From: Gigaspora margarita
Lineage: Eukaryota; Glomeromycota; Glomeromycetes; Diversisporales; Gigasporaceae
Direction: 5' to 3'
DNA length: 64,000 nucleotides
NCBI GenBank assembly: GCA_009809945.1
Contig: WTPW01001624.1
Coordinates: 1 to 64,000, forward strand
This document shows, in pieces, positions 58,923 through 64,000 of this stretch. The position numbers were made by a program, and so were the translations under genes. Each line of letters opens with the position of its first letter. Positions within the stretch are counted from its first letter, which is position 1. The notes below the pieces were generated by a model, which was not told the origin of the DNA, searched no databases, and was given only the letters and a program-made list of their open reading frames with translations.

Positions 58923-59366
58923 GCTATAAATAATATATGGTACAAGACATCTATACTCAACAATCATGTGACGTGTTTCAATTATTTAAATGGCTATAAC
59001 TTCTTATCTAAAGGGTTTTAAAAAAATCTGACCAGTAACTTTATAAAGCTATATCAGCTCTACATATATGCTAAATATCTTTTCAAAATCTTATCACTGT
59101 AAGAAGTTTTAGCGTTTTGAAAATTGAAATTTTATATGTAAATTTATAAATTTACATATAAAATTTCAATTTTCAAAATGCTAAAACTTCTTATAGTGAT
59201 GAGATTTTGAAAAGATATTTAGCATATATGTAGAGCTGATATAGCTTTATAAAGTTACTGGTCAGATTTTTTTAAAACCCTTTAGATAAGAAGTTATGGC
59301 CATTTAAAAAATTAAAACACGTCACGTGATTGTTGAATATAGATGTCTTGCACCATATTTATAAGA
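58923..59366. mobile_element. Near-perfect palindromic element, ~440 bp
   Basis: Two arms of about 215 bp pair almost perfectly around 59145 (TAAATTTATAAATTTA). The outer ends are TGGTACAAGACATCTATACT and its complement near 59350. Other paired blocks include ACGTGTTT...AAACACGT, CTAAAGGGTTTTAAAAAAAT and ACATATATGCTAAATATCTT. The low divergence of the arms suggests recent origin or gene conversion. No coding frame. Confidence 0.85.
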
Positions 59367-59469
59367 ATTATTTGTTTGATCTAATTTTTGATTTGAACTA
59401 AATATAACTAAACTAAATTTGAATATAACAAAAGTTTAGTTTAATGTTTAGTTTGAATTTTATTAACAT

Positions 59470-60830
59470 GTTTATATTTATTTATTTATTTTTTTTAGCA
59501 ATCCTATCTTTATTATACAAAATGTAAGTAATATGCTATTCTAAGAAATATGCTATTGCCAACAATTCCTTTTTTATTACTATCTGGTTATCATATAATA
59601 TCTAGATGCAATTTGCCTTAGCAAGTACATATCTTTTTCATATATTTTTTAATTTACTAAGAGCATGTTATGGACTTTTCAACAGGCTCTTGCTAGCTTT
59701 GTCAGAAATTGTCTTTAAATATTGTTTTTGCTTGCTCAACATACAGATATTCATATTGGTTTTGTTTTTTTTTTTACTATATTACCAATTTCCTTTAATA
59801 CTTCTTTTATAATCCTACTACTCTTCTTTTTGGTTCTAAGTATCCTATTTTTATTTATGTTTTTTATGTTTTTTTTCTTTTTTTTTGGATCTTTTCTTTT
59901 ACTTATTGTTTTCTTGTTCTTTAGTTCTCTTAGAATCAAGTTTTTTTTTATTTTTGTCTTTTTTTTTTTTCTTTTAATTTTAGTAAAGATTTCATGATTC
60001 TTTTCCTATTCATTTACTATCTTATACTAAAAGTTCTAGATTCTTTTCATAAACTTTGTACCAAAGATTTCAACTATGTTATCTTTGATCCTGCTTTTTA
60101 ATTTTGCTTTTTTCCTCTTTTTATATGAGAAGATACCTTTATTAATAGCATTCTTCTTTTTTACTTTTTTTTATTACTTGTATCAAAAATCTTTTAAATA
60201 TTCTGAAGTATAATCTCAAAATCCCTATTCTGATCTTTTTCTTATTTAAGTACTTTTTTATGACTTCTTTTTCAACCTTCTGCCAAATTATTGTTAGTAC
60301 ATTATACTTAGTCAAATAGTTTTTTGTATTTTGGGTCCTTTGTAACACAATATCGGTATATACTGCTTGCTTATATATAGATCAGATTGCTTTAAATGAT
60401 AAAGAAATATTGTTAGCAATATATCATTGAGATACTTAATTCTATTTATTTACTTTTTACTTTCTTTTAAATTTTTATACTTTTAATCTATAACCTTATT
60501 AATTGCCCTCCAAGTCCTTTATTAATTTGTTTTATTTACTTTACTACCTTTTCTACTTTTATCTATCCTCTTTATTTTTTCTATTCCTATTCTAAGATTC
60601 CTTTATTCCATATTATACACCATTGTTGTTATCTCTTCTACAAACTTTCTAATTGACCAATTTATAATTCTGAACTCCCAACATAGTACCACTCATATTT
60701 TTGGTTCATCCTAATGTTAGCAAAAATTCTTTTTATTTTTTGTACCTACTTTTATAAGCACATTTGCTCTTTCATTTCCTTTTTTATTCCATTATATGCT
60801 TTTATCTTAACTATTTTGACTAAAATCTCC
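59470..60830 (-). pseudogene. Decayed LINE-type retrotransposon with RNase H remnant
   Basis: The minus strand is A-rich and coding-like. From about 60810 down one frame reads KAYNGIKKGNERANVLIKVG, which corresponds to the H-x-G-I...GNE.AD.L segment of the RNase H domain of non-LTR retrotransposons, with the histidine replaced by Tyr and AD by AN. Downstream frames on the minus strand (60142-60348 and others) are open only in pieces. No reverse-transcriptase core is recognisable in the window. The resemblance is by eye, yet it echoes the remnant at 19801-20100. Confidence 0.5.
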
Positions 60831-61062
60831 TTTAATTCTAATATGTTTATATTTAATAAATATATATTATAAATAAAAAATTATTATTATTTTATTAATA
60901 ATAAAAAGAATAAATCTAACTATAAACATACTAAGTAAACAGGATCAGGTACTCTAAGTAAAAATGCTCAGAACCTCTAAAAACCTTACAAGAACTAAAA
61001 GTAAAACCCAATATTTAATCTTTATATACTATATTATATAAAAAAAATTAATAAGCTACACT

Positions 61063-61161
61063 CTAACCCTAAATATAGGGGTGAGTCAGTAGAAAAGGGA
61101 CAAATTTATCTAATAAATTTGTCCCTTTTCTACTGACTTATTCCCATATATTTAGAGATAG
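61063..61161. mobile_element. Small hairpin element, ~100 bp
   Basis: GTCAGTAGAAAAGGGACAAA and its exact complement surround a 6-base centre. Pairing continues outward with a few mismatches to CTAAATATA on both sides. Confidence 0.8.
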
Positions 61162-61686
61162 TGATAATTACTATAAGTTATTTTAATTATATTTCTAATA
61201 AAAATATATAAAAAATTAAAAAATTGTAATTTATAATAACTTTTAGCTATAAATTTTTTAACAACTACTAATTCAAATTGGCTAAAATTTTTACTATAAA
61301 TAAATATAATATTGAACTACAATATATAGTACTAAATTTTTATAAAATTTAAAATAATAAATTTTAAAAAAGGATATTTTAAATATTACAGATTGCTATA
61401 TTGCAAATTAATATGATTGACTAATTAGTCACAGAATCTTGTATAACAAAAACAAATAAAAATTATAAAAAATTGCAAAAAAAAATTAAAATTATAAAAA
61501 ATTATTATATAAACTAGTTTTGGGCTTTTAATTAAAAGTTTTTAGCACTAAGTTTGCATATTATATACCTCTAATCTAATTTTAATACTAGTTCTAACTC
61601 TAATTTTAACTAATAATAATTTTAATTTTTTTTTAAATATTAATTTACAATAGAAAATTTCTTACTTTATACCAGGTATATATATG
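61162..61686. other. AT-rich spacer
   Basis: Nothing recognised. Confidence 0.4.
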
Positions 61687-61862
61687 TTGTGTGTCAGATC
61701 GATTCTTGTATCAAATAAAATCTGGCCTAAATTAGGGTAAAATTATAGTAAAGTTAATAATTAGTTTAGGCCAGTTGTTGCCGATCATTTAATGCTGGTC
61801 AAATGATGGTCATCTGACATGCGTCAAATTCAATCTGATGCAAATTTCAATCTAACACACAA
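61687..61862. mobile_element. MITE-like element with TTGTGTGTCAGAT ends, 176 bp
   Basis: The left end TTGTGTGTCAGATCGATTCT and the right end, inverted, TTGTGTGTTAGATTGAAATT pair over the first 13 bases with one mismatch. The flanks are TATATA-rich on both sides, so the duplication is uncertain. Confidence 0.6.
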
Positions 61863-62053
61863 TATATACACACATACTAATTTATTGATTTACGAATTTG
61901 TTTAGTATATAAATTATAAACGAAAAATTAGTATAGGTTAAGGTTAGAGTGAGGATAGCTTTAGATTTAGAGAAGATTATAGTTTATACTAAAATTTTGC
62001 AGGAAATATTTTTTGTTAAAGCCCCAAAAGCTATTATATAATCAGGATTTTAA

Positions 62054-62771
<718 letters not shown>

Positions 62772-63193
62772 NNNNNNNNNNNNNNNNNNNNNNNNNNNNN
62801 NNNNNNNNNNNNNNNNNNNNNNNNNNNNNNNNNNNNNNNNNNNNNNNNNNNNNNNNNNNNNNNNNNNNNNNNNNNNNNNNNNNNNNNNNNNNNNNNNNNN
62901 NNNNNNNNNNNNNNNNNNNNNNNNNNNNNNNNNNNNNNNNNNNNNNNNNNNNNNNNNNNNNNNNNNNNNNNNNNNNNNNNNNNNNNNNNNNNNNNNNNNN
63001 NNNNNNNNNNNNNNNNNNNNNNNNNNNNNNNNNNNNNNNNNNNNNNNNNNNNNNNNNNNNNNNNNNNNNNNNNNNNNNNNNNNNNNNNNNNNNNNNNNNN
63101 NNNNNNNNNNNNNNNNNNNNNNNNNNNNNNNNNNNNNNNNNNNNNNNNNNNNNNNNNNNNNNNNNNNNNNNNNNNNNNNNNNNNNNNNNNNNN
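62772..63193. other. Assembly gap (422 N)
   Basis: Run of N with no sequence information. Open frames predicted through it are meaningless. The same 497 bp lies directly on both sides. Confidence 0.99.
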
Positions 63194-63812
<619 letters not shown>

Positions 63813-64000
63813 TAGTTTCACCAGTTTCACCAAATCACTTTTTAAGTTTCACCAGTTTTACCAGTTTCACCAGTTTCAACTAGTAAAACTAATTAGTTTC
63901 ACCAGCAGCTTTAATATATACGCATGATGTACAAATAGTAATCGTCTTTATAATAAAGTAATTTGCTAAATTTAACAAAATTCTTAAAAAATTATTTTAA

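Overview
The window looks like a fungal nuclear scaffold. It is very AT-rich and repeat-dense, with spliceosomal introns (GT-AG, one with a perfect TACTAAC branch site). The composition, the style of the Tigger/pogo transposase and the repeat density suggest an arbuscular mycorrhizal fungus (Glomeromycotina, Rhizophagus-like). The genus is an inference; the eukaryotic, probably fungal, origin is well supported. Scattered N bases and one 422-N gap show a draft assembly.

Only two intact conserved protein genes are supported. The first (6841-8520, minus) encodes a 559-residue glycogen-targeting regulatory subunit of protein phosphatase 1, with an RVxF-type docking motif and a CBM21 carbohydrate-binding domain. 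The second (49820-54706, plus, three exons, 1464 residues) encodes THO complex subunit 2, the scaffold of the THO/TREX complex that couples transcription to mRNA export. The two are unrelated in function and 40 kb apart.

Layout. 1-2520: dispersed and hairpin repeats. 2521-17900: long, largely single-copy AT-rich spacer with microsatellites, a 12-bp minisatellite and many GATA-type motifs, holding the PP1-subunit gene. 17900-33510: repeat-rich block with three hAT-type non-autonomous elements, a complete tRNA-derived SINE with perfect target-site duplication, a decayed LINE RNase H region, several tandem arrays, a decayed multi-exon gene of unknown function (29899-32112) and a 740-bp palindrome. 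33842-40575: a 6.7-kb Tigger/pogo-type transposon with terminal inverted repeats, TA target site and a broken DDE transposase. 40576-42420: an array of about twelve 100-120 bp units, interrupted by a 590-bp PIF/Harbinger-like MITE. 42805-48590: nested and inverted MITEs. 49250-54706: the THO2 locus. 55575-60900: clustered cruciforms, a second tRNA-SINE inserted into a DNA-element end, a 440-bp palindrome and another LINE remnant. 61000-64000: hairpin elements and a triplet-like minisatellite flanking a gap that is probably a false assembly gap.

The transposon families recur: a ~150-bp element is present four times, the core of the 590-bp MITE three times, and a ~1-kb repeat lies inverted at both ends of the first 45 kb. 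No bacterial-type system, CRISPR array or rRNA is present.
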